A stretch of 64,000 nucleotides of DNA from Agromyces archimandritae (GTDB lineage: Bacteria; Actinomycetota; Actinomycetes; Actinomycetales; Microbacteriaceae): assembly GCF_018024495.1 (NCBI RefSeq), contig NZ_CP071696.1, forward strand, positions 248,001 through 312,000, read 5' to 3'. The position numbers were made by a program, and so were the translations under genes. Under the pieces are notes generated by a model. The model was given only the letters and a program-made list of their open reading frames with translations. It was not told the DNA's origin and did not search any database. How positions within the stretch are numbered: position 1 is the stretch's first letter; each line of letters begins with the position of its first letter. Below, in pieces: positions 51,288 to 60,052 of the stretch.

Positions 51288-51306
51288 TTAGGAGAGCCTA
51301 ACCTAC
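51288..51306. promoter_or_regulatory. DtxR/IdeR iron box of the second siderophore operon
   Basis: TTAGGAGAGCCTAACCTAC matches the iron-box consensus TTAGGTTAGSCTAACCTAA at about 16 of 19 positions. It abuts the GTG of the ATPase gene and covers a TAGGCT -10-like hexamer on the minus strand. Confidence 0.8.
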
Positions 51307-51386
51307 ATTCGACGGTTGGGCCATCACCATCCGGCACGTGCGGCAGATCGCGTGCCGCCGTCGGCATCGCGGAGCGGACATCACGA

Positions 51387-51430
51387 ATATGTTGCAGTGA
51401 TAGACAAACATCCCGAATCGCTATATGTTG
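51387..51430 (+). promoter_or_regulatory. AT-rich region with direct repeats upstream of the sugar ABC operon
   Basis: ATATGTTG occurs at 51387-51394 and again at 51423-51430, 36 bp apart, in an unusually AT-rich patch; CAAACAT (about 51405-51411) forms an imperfect inverted partner between them. It is a candidate operator for the ROK regulator encoded at the operon's end. Promoter hexamers could not be assigned with confidence. Between it and the start (51566) nothing else is seen. Confidence 0.35.
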
Positions 51431-51565
51431 TCGGAGCCGTCATAATTGCGGGCGGCACCGCACACAGGAGCCGGGACGACGACGAACCCGACCGCCGGCG
51501 CCGGCATCGGCCGCCGGGCCCCTCGGGCACAGTCCCTGCGATTCAGAGAGGAAACGCAGATCACG

Positions 51566-52675
51566 ATGAAGAAGAAGCTCATCACGGCCGTCGCCGTGAC
51601 GGCGATGGCCCTGAGCCTCGCCGCTTGTTCGTCCACCAAGAGCGGCGGCGGCAGCGAAGCCGGCAGCGCCGACTGCAACGTCGGCATCACGATGCCCACC
51701 CGCAGCCTCGAGCGCTGGATCAACGACGGCGAGCAGCTCCAGGCCGAGCTGAAGGAGGCCGGCTGCACGGTCGACCTGCAGTACGCCGACAACAAGACCG
51801 ACCAGCAGATCAGCCAGATCCAGAACCAGATCGCCGGCGGGGCCAAGATCCTCGTGATCGCCGCCATCGACGGCTCGACCCTCGGCCCGGTCCTCGAAGA
51901 GGCCAAGGCGCAGGACGCGACCGTCATCGCCTACGACCGCCTCATCAACGGCAGCGAGAACGTCGACTACTACGCCACCTTCGACAACTACGAGGTCGGC
52001 CAGCTCCAAGGCCAGTTCATCGAGGAGCAGCTCGGTCTCGCCGACGGCGCCGGCCCGTTCAACCTCGAGCCCTTCGCCGGCAGCCCCGACGACAACAACG
52101 CGAAGTTCTTCTTCGCCGGCGCCTGGGACGTGCTCCAGCCCTACATCGAAGGCGGCAAGCTCGTCGTGCCCAGCGGCAAGGCACCGGCGAACGACGACGA
52201 CTGGGCGAGCATCGGCATCCAGGGCTGGGCCTCCGACAAGTCGCAGGCCGAGATGGACAACCGCCTGTCCTCCTTCTACGGCGACGGCACGAAGGTCGAC
52301 GTCGTCCTCTCCCCCAACGACAGCCTCGCCATCGGCATCGAGGCCTCGCTGAAGTCGGCCGGCTACGCCGCCGGCGACGGGTACCCGATCATCACCGGTC
52401 AGGACGCGGACAAGGCCAACGTCAAGGCCATCCTCGACGGCCTGCAGGCCATGACCGTCTGGAAGGACACCCGTGCGCTCGGCGAGCGGGTCTTCGAGAT
52501 GATCCAGTCGATCACCGCCGGCGAGGAGGTCGAGGTCAACGACACCGAGAGCTACGACAACGGCAAGAAGGTCGTGCCCTCCTACCTGCTGACGCCCGAG
52601 GTCGTGACCGCGGACACCGTGCAGGAGAAGCTGATCGACTCCGGGTTCCTCAAGGCATCCGACGTCGGGCTCTGA
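51566..52675 (+). CDS. chvE: Monosaccharide ABC transporter, ChvE-type binding lipoprotein
   Basis: A 369-residue periplasmic-binding-fold lipoprotein. MKKKLITAVAVTAMALSLAACSS has lipobox LAAC (Cys21). ITMPTRSLERWINDGEQL, VIAYDRLINGSENVDYYATFDNYEVGQLQG and PNDSLAIGIEASLKSAGY are characteristic of ChvE/XylF-like sugar binders (xylose, arabinose, galactose, glucose). It starts a four-gene set with an ATPase, permease and ROK regulator. Exact sugar unknown. Confidence 0.92.
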   Translation: MKKKLITAVAVTAMALSLAACSSTKSGGGSEAGSADCNVGITMPTRSLERWINDGEQLQAELKEAGCTVDLQYADNKTDQQISQIQNQIAGGAKILVIAAIDGSTLGPVLEEAKAQDATVIAYDRLINGSENVDYYATFDNYEVGQLQGQFIEEQLGLADGAGPFNLEPFAGSPDDNNAKFFFAGAWDVLQPYIEGGKLVVPSGKAPANDDDWASIGIQGWASDKSQAEMDNRLSSFYGDGTKVDVVLSPNDSLAIGIEASLKSAGYAAGDGYPIITGQDADKANVKAILDGLQAMTVWKDTRALGERVFEMIQSITAGEEVEVNDTESYDNGKKVVPSYLLTPEVVTADTVQEKLIDSGFLKASDVGL

Positions 52676-52682
52676 TCCGATC

Positions 52683-52739
52683 GCGGCGGGTGGGCACGGG
52701 ATCGCGCCCGCCCGCCGCTCGACCGTCGCGGACCGCGAC
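52683..52739 (+). terminator. Two hairpins between the sugar-binding and ATPase genes
   Basis: Hairpin 1: GCGGCGGGTGGGC with GCCCGCCCGCCGC (13 bp including one T-G pair, loop 52696-52705). Hairpin 2: GTCGCG-GAC-CGCGAC (52725-52739). There is no T-run. Such structures after a binding-protein gene often stabilise its 3' end or reduce read-through, giving more binder than ATPase. Confidence 0.5.
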
Positions 52740-52753
52740 GAGAAGAGGCAGCA

Positions 52754-54283
52754 ATGACCGAACCGATCCTTCGGATGAACGGGATCTCGAAGTCGTTCAA
52801 CGGTATCCCCGCGCTCTCGAACGTCTCGATCGCGGTGCAGCCCGGCGAAGTGCACGCGATCTGCGGCGAGAACGGCGCCGGCAAATCCACCCTCATGAAA
52901 GTGCTCTCGGGGGTCTACCCCGCAGGCGACTTCGAGGGCAGCATCGAACTGGAGGGCGAAGAGGTCGCCTTCCGTTCGATCAACGACAGCGAAGCGGCCG
53001 GCGTCGTCATCATCCACCAGGAGCTGGCCCTCAGCCCCTACCTGTCGATCGCCGAGAACATCTTCCTCGGCAACGAGGTCGCCACCCGCGGCATCGTCGA
53101 CTGGAACCGCACCAACAGCCGCGCCGCCGAACTCCTGAAACGCGTCGGCCTCGACGAGAACCCGGCGACGAAGATCTACGAACTCGGCGTCGGCAAGCAG
53201 CAGCTCGTCGAGATCGCCAAGGCCCTCGCCAAAGACGTGAAGCTGCTGATCCTCGACGAACCGACCGCGGCTCTGAACGACGGCGACTCCGCCCACCTGC
53301 TCGACCTCATCGCGCAGCTGCGCGAGCAGGGCATCACGAGCATCATCATCTCCCACAAGCTCAAGGAGGTGCTGCGGATCGCCGACCGGATCACGGTCAT
53401 CCGCGACGGGCGCACCATCGAGACGATGGATCGCGACGACCCGGCCACCGACGAGGGCCGCATCATCCGCGCCATGGTCGGGCGCGACCTGAACAGCCTG
53501 TTCCCGCCGCGCGAACCCGACATCGGCGAGGAACTGTTCCGCGTCGAGCACTGGACGGTGCACCACCCGGTCGACACCGAGCGAATCGTCATCGACGACG
53601 CGAGCTTCTCGGTACGCGCCGGAGAGATCGTCGGCTTCGCCGGCCTCATGGGCGCCGGGCGCACCGAACTCGCCATGAGCATCTTCGGCCGCATGTACGG
53701 CACGGGCATCTCCGGCACCGCCTACAAGAACGGCGAGGCGATCGACGTGCGCACCGTCGACTCGGCGGTCCGGAACGGCATCGCCTACGCCACCGAAGAC
53801 CGCAAACGCTACGGCCTGAACCTCATCGGCGACATCCAGATGAACGTGTCGGCCGCCGCTCTGGCCCGGCTCGCACGGCTCGGCGTCGTCGACCGGTTCC
53901 GGGAGTACAAGGTCGCCGACTCGTACCGCTACAAAATGAACGTCAAAGCCCCCAGCGTCGCCGCGATCACCGGAAAACTCTCCGGCGGCAACCAGCAGAA
54001 GGTCGTGCTCTCGAAGTGGATGTTCACCGGGCCCGACATCCTGATCCTCGACGAACCCACCCGCGGCATCGACGTCGGCGCGAAGTACGAGATCTACGGC
54101 ATCATCAACGAGCTCGCCGCCCAGGGCAAAGCCGTCATCGTCATCTCGTCGGAGCTGCCCGAGGTCATCGGGCTCTCCGACCGCATCTACACCATCTCGG
54201 AGGGACGCATCACCCGCGAAGTGAGCCGCGAAGACGCGACCCAGGAAACGCTCATGCGGTACATGACCGCCGGAAGGAGCTGA
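52754..54283 (+). CDS. mmsA: Monosaccharide ABC transporter ATPase, MmsA/XylG type
   Basis: A 509-residue protein with two ABC domains in tandem. Domain 1: Walker [17 protein letters not shown], Walker [13 protein letters not shown]. Domain 2 (from about 260) has a degenerate Walker A ([10 protein letters not shown]), signature [15 protein letters not shown] and [17 protein letters not shown], as usual for sugar importers of the CUT2 class. Follows ChvE; 6 nt before the permease gene. Confidence 0.94.
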   Translation: MTEPILRMNGISKSFNGIPALSNVSIAVQPGEVHAICGENGAGKSTLMKVLSGVYPAGDFEGSIELEGEEVAFRSINDSEAAGVVIIHQELALSPYLSIAENIFLGNEVATRGIVDWNRTNSRAAELLKRVGLDENPATKIYELGVGKQQLVEIAKALAKDVKLLILDEPTAALNDGDSAHLLDLIAQLREQGITSIIISHKLKEVLRIADRITVIRDGRTIETMDRDDPATDEGRIIRAMVGRDLNSLFPPREPDIGEELFRVEHWTVHHPVDTERIVIDDASFSVRAGEIVGFAGLMGAGRTELAMSIFGRMYGTGISGTAYKNGEAIDVRTVDSAVRNGIAYATEDRKRYGLNLIGDIQMNVSAAALARLARLGVVDRFREYKVADSYRYKMNVKAPSVAAITGKLSGGNQQKVVLSKWMFTGPDILILDEPTRGIDVGAKYEIYGIINELAAQGKAVIVISSELPEVIGLSDRIYTISEGRITREVSREDATQETLMRYMTAGRS

Positions 54284-54289
54284 AGTCCC

Positions 54290-55507
54290 ATGACCACCGC
54301 ATCCACCCAGACCGTGGACACGCCGCCGCCGGCGAAGAAGAAGCGCAGCCTCCTCTCCCGCATCAACTTCCGGCAGTACGGCATCCTCGCGGCCCTCGTC
54401 ATCATCATCGTGCTGTTCCAGGTGCTCACCGGCGGCCGGCTGCTCCTGCCCGGCAACGTCAACAACCTCATCCAGCAGAACGCCTACGTGCTGATCCTCG
54501 CGATCGGCATGGTCATGGTCATCATCGCCGGCCACATCGACCTGTCGGTCGGTTCCGTGGTCGCCATGGTCGGCGCGATCGCGGCGATCTCGATGAACGA
54601 CTGGGGCCTGCCCTGGTGGGCGGCCGTCGTGCTCGCCCTCGTCGTGGGCGCCGCCGTCGGCGCCTGGCAGGGCTTCTGGGTCGCCTTCATCGGCATCCCC
54701 GCGTTCATCGTCACCCTCGCCGGCATGCTGCTCTTCCGCGGCCTCACCCTGGTGCTGCTCACGGGCGGCACCATCAGCGGCCTGCCCGACGGGTTCACCG
54801 CGATCGGCGCCGGCTGGCTGCCCGCCGTCTTCGGCTACATCGTGGACCGCGACGCCCTGACCCTCGTGATCGGCCTGCTCGCAAGCGTCGCGCTCCTCGC
54901 CCAGCAGCTGCGCACCCGCTCCCAGCTGCGCCGCCTCGAGCTGCCCCGCGAGGTCGCCGGCTCGTTCTGGCTGAAGAACGCGATCGCCGTCGTGGCGATC
55001 ATGGCCACGGCGTGGACCCTCGCCGGCTACAACGGCACCCCGATCGTGCTCATCATCCTCGCCGTGCTCGTGCTGGCGTACACCTTCGTGCTGAACCGCA
55101 CCGTGTTCGGCCGCCACGTGTACGCCATGGGCGGCAACATGTTCGCCGCCGTGATGAGCGGGGTGAAGACCAAGTGGGTCAACTTCTTCGTCTTCGTGAA
55201 CATGGGCGTGCTCGCGGGCCTGGCCGCCGTGGTGAGCACCGCCCGCGCCGGCAGCGCCGTCGCCTCGGCCGGCCAGAACTACGAACTCGACGCGATCGCC
55301 GCCGTCTTCATCGGCGGCGCGGCGGTGCAGGGCGGCATCGGCACCGTCGTCGGCGCCGTCATCGGCGGTCTCGTCATGGGCGTGCTGAACATGGGCCTGT
55401 CGATCCTCAGCGTCGACGCCGCCTGGCAGATGGCGATCAAGGGCATCGTGCTGCTGCTCGCGGTCGCGTTCGACATCTTCAACAAGCGCCGCAACGGCGG
55501 TCTCTGA
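54290..55507 (+). CDS. mmsB: Monosaccharide ABC transporter permease, MmsB/XylH type
   Basis: A 405-residue CUT2-class permease with about ten membrane helices: LILAIGMVMVIIAGHIDLSVGSVVAM is the family hallmark, with RTVFGRHVYAMGGNMFAAVMSGVKTKWVN near the C-terminus and LDAIAAVFIGGAAVQGGIGTVVGAVIGGLVMGVLNMG. The length and the central insert (QQLRTRSQLRRLEL) fit the ~400-residue GguB/MmsB subfamily. Confidence 0.94.
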   Translation: MTTASTQTVDTPPPAKKKRSLLSRINFRQYGILAALVIIIVLFQVLTGGRLLLPGNVNNLIQQNAYVLILAIGMVMVIIAGHIDLSVGSVVAMVGAIAAISMNDWGLPWWAAVVLALVVGAAVGAWQGFWVAFIGIPAFIVTLAGMLLFRGLTLVLLTGGTISGLPDGFTAIGAGWLPAVFGYIVDRDALTLVIGLLASVALLAQQLRTRSQLRRLELPREVAGSFWLKNAIAVVAIMATAWTLAGYNGTPIVLIILAVLVLAYTFVLNRTVFGRHVYAMGGNMFAAVMSGVKTKWVNFFVFVNMGVLAGLAAVVSTARAGSAVASAGQNYELDAIAAVFIGGAAVQGGIGTVVGAVIGGLVMGVLNMGLSILSVDAAWQMAIKGIVLLLAVAFDIFNKRRNGGL

Positions 55508-55514
55508 GGAACGC

Positions 55515-56726
55515 ATGCCACCGACCGCCTTCGACACGGCGAGCCCCGGCACGCCGCAGGCGGCGCGCACGACGAACGACGTCATCCGGCGGCAGAATCT
55601 CTCGGCCGTGCTCACGCTGCTCCACTCGGAGGGAACCCACTCGCGAGCGCAGCTGGGCACGGCCACGCGGCTGAACCGCTCGACCATCACCAACCTCGTC
55701 GCCGACCTCATGGAACTCGGTCTGGTTCGGGAACTGCCCGCCGGCGCCCCGACCGGCCGCGTCGGCCGCCCCACCGTCGAGCTGCAGGTCGACGACCGGG
55801 TCGCCGCCCTCGGCATCCGCATCGAACCGCAGGCGGTCACCGTCGCCCTGGTGGGGCTCGGCGGCACGGTGCACGCCAGGCGCCGGCACGATATCGCCAA
55901 GCCGCCGGGCCCCCGCCGCGCCGTGCAGATCGCCGCCTCGTCGGTGGATGCCATGCGCGCCGACATGGATCGCCACTACCGCGTCGTCGGCGCCGGGCTC
56001 GCGGTGCCCGGGCTCGTCAACGCCAACGGCTCCGTGCTCGTGGCGCCGACCATGGGATGGAAACGCGATCCCGTCGCAGCACGTCTGAGCGACGAACTGG
56101 GCCTGCCGGTCGTCGCCGGCAACGACGCCAGCATCGGCGCCCTGGCCGAATCACGGTTCGGGGTCGCGCGCGGCGCCCGCAACCTGCTCTACCTCGGCGG
56201 GGCGCTGCGCGGCATCGGCGGGGGGCTCATCATGGACGGCACCATGCTCCGCGGCACCTCGGGGTATGCCGGCGAGCTCGGGCACACCGTGATCGACCCG
56301 CGCGGGCGCACCTGCCTCTGCGGCCGGCGCGGATGCCTGGAAGCCGAGGTCACCCCCGACCTGCTGGAGCCGCTCCTCGGCCGCCGCAAACTCGACGAGG
56401 ACGAGCTGGACGTCGAGCTCGGCGTCGTCCGCGACCCGGCCGTGCTGCGCGAGGTCGCCCGGCAGGTCGAGGTGCTCTCGACCGCGCTGACGAACTTCGT
56501 GAACGCGTTCAGCCCCGAGACGGTCGTGCTCGCCGGCTACCTCGGCGTCCTGCTCTCGGTCAGCCGCGAGCGGCTCGCCGAGGCGGTACGCGTGCACCCC
56601 CTCGGCGCCGAGGGCCGCACCATCCGGCTCGAACGCGCCCACCTGCGCTCGCGCCTCATGCTCGTCGGCCCCGCCGAGCTCGCCTTCGGAGAACTACTCG
56701 CCGACCCTGCGGGAGTTCGGGTCTGA
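55515..56726 (+). CDS. ROK-family transcriptional repressor
   Basis: A 403-residue XylR/NagC-like protein. An N-terminal winged helix (LTLLHSEGTHSRAQLGTATRLNRSTITNLVADLMELGLV) is fused to a ROK sugar-kinase-like domain with the zinc motif CLCGRRGCLEAE and the VVAGNDASIGALAE segment. The phosphate-binding loop is degenerate, so it should sense sugar rather than phosphorylate it. It starts 8 nt after the permease stop and probably controls this operon. Its 3' end overlaps the converging regulator gene by 33 nt. Confidence 0.9.
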   Translation: MPPTAFDTASPGTPQAARTTNDVIRRQNLSAVLTLLHSEGTHSRAQLGTATRLNRSTITNLVADLMELGLVRELPAGAPTGRVGRPTVELQVDDRVAALGIRIEPQAVTVALVGLGGTVHARRRHDIAKPPGPRRAVQIAASSVDAMRADMDRHYRVVGAGLAVPGLVNANGSVLVAPTMGWKRDPVAARLSDELGLPVVAGNDASIGALAESRFGVARGARNLLYLGGALRGIGGGLIMDGTMLRGTSGYAGELGHTVIDPRGRTCLCGRRGCLEAEVTPDLLEPLLGRRKLDEDELDVELGVVRDPAVLREVARQVEVLSTALTNFVNAFSPETVVLAGYLGVLLSVSRERLAEAVRVHPLGAEGRTIRLERAHLRSRLMLVGPAELAFGELLADPAGVRV

Positions 56727-57251
56727 CGGTTCGGGAAGGAGGATCGTGGCGAGGTTCACGCGCCTCCTGCCGTCGGCCCGTTCCGTCAGGTAGGGGGCGA
56801 GGAGCTCTGCGAGGCCTGCCTGGATGGCGGCGAGATCCTCGGTGTTCACGTAGAGCGGCGTTCTGGCGAAGCCCACCAGTTCGCGCGACTGCTCGGTATC
56901 GGCGCCGAGGAATCGGTCGAAGTCGCCGGTGATGTCCCCCAGGAAGTTCAGAAAGGCCGTGCGGAGCTGAGCGCCGCCCATGGCGAGCAGTTCGGCCTGG
57001 TCGACGGCGGCCATGCGCTCCCCCAGCGCCAGGGTTCGTTCGACGCCGCCTCGGGAGCGGCGCTCATCGACGACGGTGACGACGCCGGCATCCAGCAGCG
57101 CGGCGACGTGGCGATAGAGCGTGGCCTGCGCGATATCCGGGAGCGCGTCGCGCAGCTGCGCGGTCGTGCGGTCGCGCCCGCCGAGCTGCTGGATGATCCG
57201 CAGCCGAACCGGGTGCAGCACGACATCCGCCAGCGCGGGTTCGTCCGACAC
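56694..57251 (-). CDS. ArsR-like winged-helix regulator
   Basis: A 185-residue regulator. The N-terminal winged helix reads VLHPVRLRIIQQLGGRDRTTAQLRDALPDIAQATLYRHVAALLDAGVV, typical of the HTH_20/ArsR-like group. The C-terminal half is helical and may bind a ligand. GTG start with AAGGAG. It is divergent from the ABC exporter module; a repeat-containing operator covers both promoters. Inference: it represses the module. Confidence 0.88.
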   Translation of the reverse strand: MSDEPALADVVLHPVRLRIIQQLGGRDRTTAQLRDALPDIAQATLYRHVAALLDAGVVTVVDERRSRGGVERTLALGERMAAVDQAELLAMGGAQLRTAFLNFLGDITGDFDRFLGADTEQSRELVGFARTPLYVNTEDLAAIQAGLAELLAPYLTERADGRRRVNLATILLPEPSDPNSRRVGE

Positions 57252-57252
57252 C

Positions 57253-57290
57253 TTGACTCCTTATTGTTCTCACACTGATAATGTTCTCAA
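57253..57290. promoter_or_regulatory. Divergent promoter and operator with GTTCTCA repeats
   Basis: Plus-strand promoter TTGACT (57253-57258)-18 bp-GATAAT (57277-57282). TGTTCTCA occurs at 57265-57272 and 57282-57289, 17 bp apart, in the spacer and at the start-site edge. On the minus strand TTGAGA (57285-57290) can act as the -35 of the regulator gene. A bound repressor would block both. Confidence 0.6.
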
Positions 57291-57324
57291 TACGATTCCA
57301 ATCCTAGCGACCGAGGAGAGCACG

Positions 57325-57684
57325 ATGACGAACGTCGCATGCGACCGAGCGGGAGTGCACGTGCAGTTCCCCGGCTGGGAAGCGCTCATGACGGGCCGGC
57401 GCGAGTTCATGATCCCGAGGGCGGCGATCCGCCAGGTCTCGATCGGGCCGGGCTGGACCTCGGAGATCCTCGGCATCCGATCCGGCCTCGTCGTCTCCGG
57501 ATACCGCAAGCTGGGAACCTTCACGCACCCCTCGGGAATGCGGCGCCTCGTGTCGATGGAACGCGGGCACCCGCTGCTGCGGATCGCCGTCGACCGGGCC
57601 ATGGTCGGCTTCGACGAGATCCTGCTGAGCACCCGCGATGCGGAAACCATCGCGGCCACGCTGCGATCCGAGGTGCGCCCGTGA
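57325..57684 (+). CDS. Hypothetical protein linked to an ABC exporter
   Basis: A 119-residue soluble protein with no signal or membrane helix, predicted mostly beta (VHVQFPGWEALMTGRREFMIPRAAIRQVSIGP, GLVVSGYRKLGTFTHPSG) with a C-terminal helix (DAETIAATLRSE). The pattern recalls bacterial PH-like domains, but no family was recognised with certainty. ATG after GAGGAGAG. The stop overlaps the ATPase start by 4 nt, so it is translated with the exporter. Confidence 0.75.
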   Translation: MTNVACDRAGVHVQFPGWEALMTGRREFMIPRAAIRQVSIGPGWTSEILGIRSGLVVSGYRKLGTFTHPSGMRRLVSMERGHPLLRIAVDRAMVGFDEILLSTRDAETIAATLRSEVRP

Positions 57685-58397
57685 GCGCGGCGATCGAGGT
57701 CAGAGGCCTGTCCAAGCGCTTCGGCACGGTCGTCGCCCTGGAGGATGTGGGCGTGCGGGTCGAGTTCGGGCGCGTCGTCGGCTTCCTCGGCCCGAACGGA
57801 GCCGGCAAATCCACCCTGATGCGCGCGCTGCTCGGCCTGATCCGCCCGGACGCCGGCGAGGCGCTCATCGCCGGCCGGCCCTACGCGCGTCTCTACGCAC
57901 CCGGAACGAGGGTCGGTGCCGTGCTGGACATCGCCTCGGCGCACCCGCGCATGACCGCACGCGCTCACCTGTGCACCAATGCGGCGCTCGGCGGGGCGGC
58001 ACGATCCCGAGTCGACGACGTGCTCGCGCTCGTGGGAGCAGAACCCTATGCCGATCGACGGATCGGCACGTTCTCCACCGGAATGCGCCAGCGCCTTGCA
58101 CTCGCCACGGCCATGCTCGGCGACCCCGACATCCTCGTCCTCGATGAACCGTCGAACGGCCTCGACCCGGGCGGCATCGCCTGGCTTCGCTCGTTCCTCC
58201 GCGGGTTCGCGGACGCCGGCGGCGCGGTGCTGCTCTCCAGCCATGTGCTCCACGACGTCCAGCACACGGTCGACGACGTCACCCTCATCGACCGCGGCCG
58301 CACCGTCTGGGCGGGCCGGCTCGAAGACCTCGTGACGCATGACGCACCCCTCGAGGACGCCTTCCTGCGTCTGACGCAGAACGGAGGCCGCCCGTGA
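57681..58397 (+). CDS. ABC-2 type exporter ATPase
   Basis: A 238-residue ATPase: Walker [17 protein letters not shown], signature FSTGMRQRLALATAML, Walker B ILVLDEPSNGLDPGG and an H-loop in LLSSHVLHDV. The FSTGMRQR signature and single-domain length are typical of bacitracin/antibiotic-type exporters. GTG start coupled to the upstream gene; stop overlaps the permease start (GTGA). Confidence 0.92.
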   Translation: MSAAIEVRGLSKRFGTVVALEDVGVRVEFGRVVGFLGPNGAGKSTLMRALLGLIRPDAGEALIAGRPYARLYAPGTRVGAVLDIASAHPRMTARAHLCTNAALGGAARSRVDDVLALVGAEPYADRRIGTFSTGMRQRLALATAMLGDPDILVLDEPSNGLDPGGIAWLRSFLRGFADAGGAVLLSSHVLHDVQHTVDDVTLIDRGRTVWAGRLEDLVTHDAPLEDAFLRLTQNGGRP

Positions 58398-59188
58398 ACG
58401 TCATCCGCGGAGAATTCATACGATTGCGCGCCACCGGCGTGCTGCTGTGGTCGACGCTCATCGCACTCGCCTGCGGAGGAGGAACGACCCTCCTCCTCGC
58501 GCTCACCGGACCGCAGAACGCCCAACCGCCGATGCCGGACATCGACACCCCCGAAGGCGTCGGATTCGTGCTCGGCATCGGAACCGTCCTGCTCTTCGTC
58601 CCCGCCCTGATCGGCACCGTCGCGATCACGAGCGAGTACCGGCACCGCACGATCGGCACGACGTTCCTGGCCGTGCCGCGCCGCGGCCGAGTCCTCACCG
58701 CCAAGCTCGCCGTCTACACCATGCTGGGACTCGTATACGGGGCGGTGCTCTCGTCATCCGCCCTGCTCGCCCTGACCGTCGCAACATGGATGCGCGGGGT
58801 GCCGTTGGGAGTCGCCCCGGCCGATCTGGCACCGGCACTCGCCCAGCTCGCGCTCGCCGCGACCGCCTACATGCTGCTCGGCGTCGGCATCGGCGCGCTG
58901 GCGCGCTCGCCGCTCGTCGCGATCGGAGTCGTGGTCGGCTACTTCCTGTTCGCGGAATACCTCCTGATGCTGATCCCCGGGGTCAATGCGTTCTATCCGT
59001 TCCTGCCCGGCGGGGCAACGGCCTCGCTGACGAGGTTCGACTTCCTCACGGATGCGATCGCACACCAGACCGCCCTGGCACAGGCACCGATGGCCTCGCC
59101 GGCGCTGGGCGCCGCGATCCTCGTGGGGTATGCGGCGGCCGCGGCGCTCGTCGCCGTGTTCGCACCACTGCGGCGGGATCTCACGTGA
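58394..59188 (+). CDS. ABC-2 type exporter permease
   Basis: A 264-residue membrane protein with six hydrophobic segments, e.g. LLWSTLIALACGGGTTLLLAL, GIGTVLLFVPALIGTVAITSEY (followed by the RHRTIGTTFLAVPRRGRVL loop typical of ABC-2 permeases) and AIGVVVGYFLFAEYLLMLIPG. Partner of the preceding ATPase. Substrate unknown; genes of this design often confer resistance to peptides or drugs. Confidence 0.88.
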   Translation: MNVIRGEFIRLRATGVLLWSTLIALACGGGTTLLLALTGPQNAQPPMPDIDTPEGVGFVLGIGTVLLFVPALIGTVAITSEYRHRTIGTTFLAVPRRGRVLTAKLAVYTMLGLVYGAVLSSSALLALTVATWMRGVPLGVAPADLAPALAQLALAATAYMLLGVGIGALARSPLVAIGVVVGYFLFAEYLLMLIPGVNAFYPFLPGGATASLTRFDFLTDAIAHQTALAQAPMASPALGAAILVGYAAAAALVAVFAPLRRDLT

Positions 59189-59344
59189 CGGCTTCAGGGC
59201 GGTCGCCCGGCCGGCGGGCGGGAGATCCAACTCCTGCCGATACCGCCCGACCACACGGACACCGACCTCGCCGTAGGCTCGTTGCGTGCCTACGATACTG
59301 CCGCGGTCACATGGCTCGTGCGGTGAGAGCCTGCGGGTCGAGCG

Positions 59345-60052
59345 ATGACCGGGTACCGTCGTCCGATCCTCCCCGAGCTCGACTATCGCGACGAGCACGG
59401 CGAGCCCATTCCGTACGGCAGCCGTTGGCATGGCGGGTCTCCGCCGGAGGACGCATACTCGCGCACCAGCAATCTCGACCGCTTCGAGCCGCTCCACTCG
59501 ATCGCAACGGCACTCATCGCGTGGCTGCAGGAGACCTTCGACGTCGACATCCTCGACGACGTCGAAGCCGCCTCGGACATGCGCCTCGATCCCGGGGAAG
59601 CGACCCGGACGGTGCGGCTGATGCCGCGCTGCCCCGACGCTGCGCCGCTGACGTTCGTGCTGACCGCATACCCGGGTACGTACCTGCACGCCGGCGTGCT
59701 TCACGACTTCTCCTTCCCGGTGTGTGCGTGCGATGCCTGCGACGAGGATGTCGCGGGGCTCGCCGAAGAGCTGGAGTGGACGGTACGGATGGTGGTCAGC
59801 GGCGGGTACTCCGAGCACGTCGACAGCTTCTCTCGATGGATCGAATACCGAGTCGAGGAACCCGGCGTCGGCATGCGGTCCGGCCGCAGTCGCGCGAACG
59901 ACCTCCCGAGCGAACGGTTGCGCGCGGCCAAGAAGCGGCTCCCGAAAGGCGGCCGGTGGGTTCCGTGGCCGGTCCAGCGCCGTCAGCGTGGAGGGCCCGG
60001 CACCTTCATTGCTCGACCACGAGCGCCGCATCCACCCACTTCCAGTCGATGA
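59345..60052 (+). CDS. Hypothetical protein, possibly DUF6226
   Basis: A 235-residue soluble protein: YRRPILPELDYRDEHGEPIPYGSRWHG at the start, YSRTSNLDRFEPLHSIATALIAWL, and VCACDACDEDVAGLAEELEWTVRMVVSGGYSE with paired cysteines. It looks like the actinobacterial DUF6226 family; this is from memory and not certain. The last 25-30 residues are Arg/Pro-rich and lie antisense to the 3' end of jetD (47-nt overlap), suggesting the native C-terminus was altered at the island junction. The 156-nt gap before it has TACGAT as a possible -10. Confidence 0.6.
   Translation: MTGYRRPILPELDYRDEHGEPIPYGSRWHGGSPPEDAYSRTSNLDRFEPLHSIATALIAWLQETFDVDILDDVEAASDMRLDPGEATRTVRLMPRCPDAAPLTFVLTAYPGTYLHAGVLHDFSFPVCACDACDEDVAGLAEELEWTVRMVVSGGYSEHVDSFSRWIEYRVEEPGVGMRSGRSRANDLPSERLRAAKKRLPKGGRWVPWPVQRRQRGGPGTFIARPRAPHPPTSSR

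Noticed and set aside
51440..55966. Minus-strand open frame of about 1500 codons across the sugar operon
   Set aside because: Antisense to four genes with clear motifs; no conserved domain on this strand.
57121..57324. Upstream extension of the 119-residue protein to 57121
   Set aside because: It would overlap the divergent regulator gene and its promoter; the ATG at 57325 has a strong ribosome-binding site.
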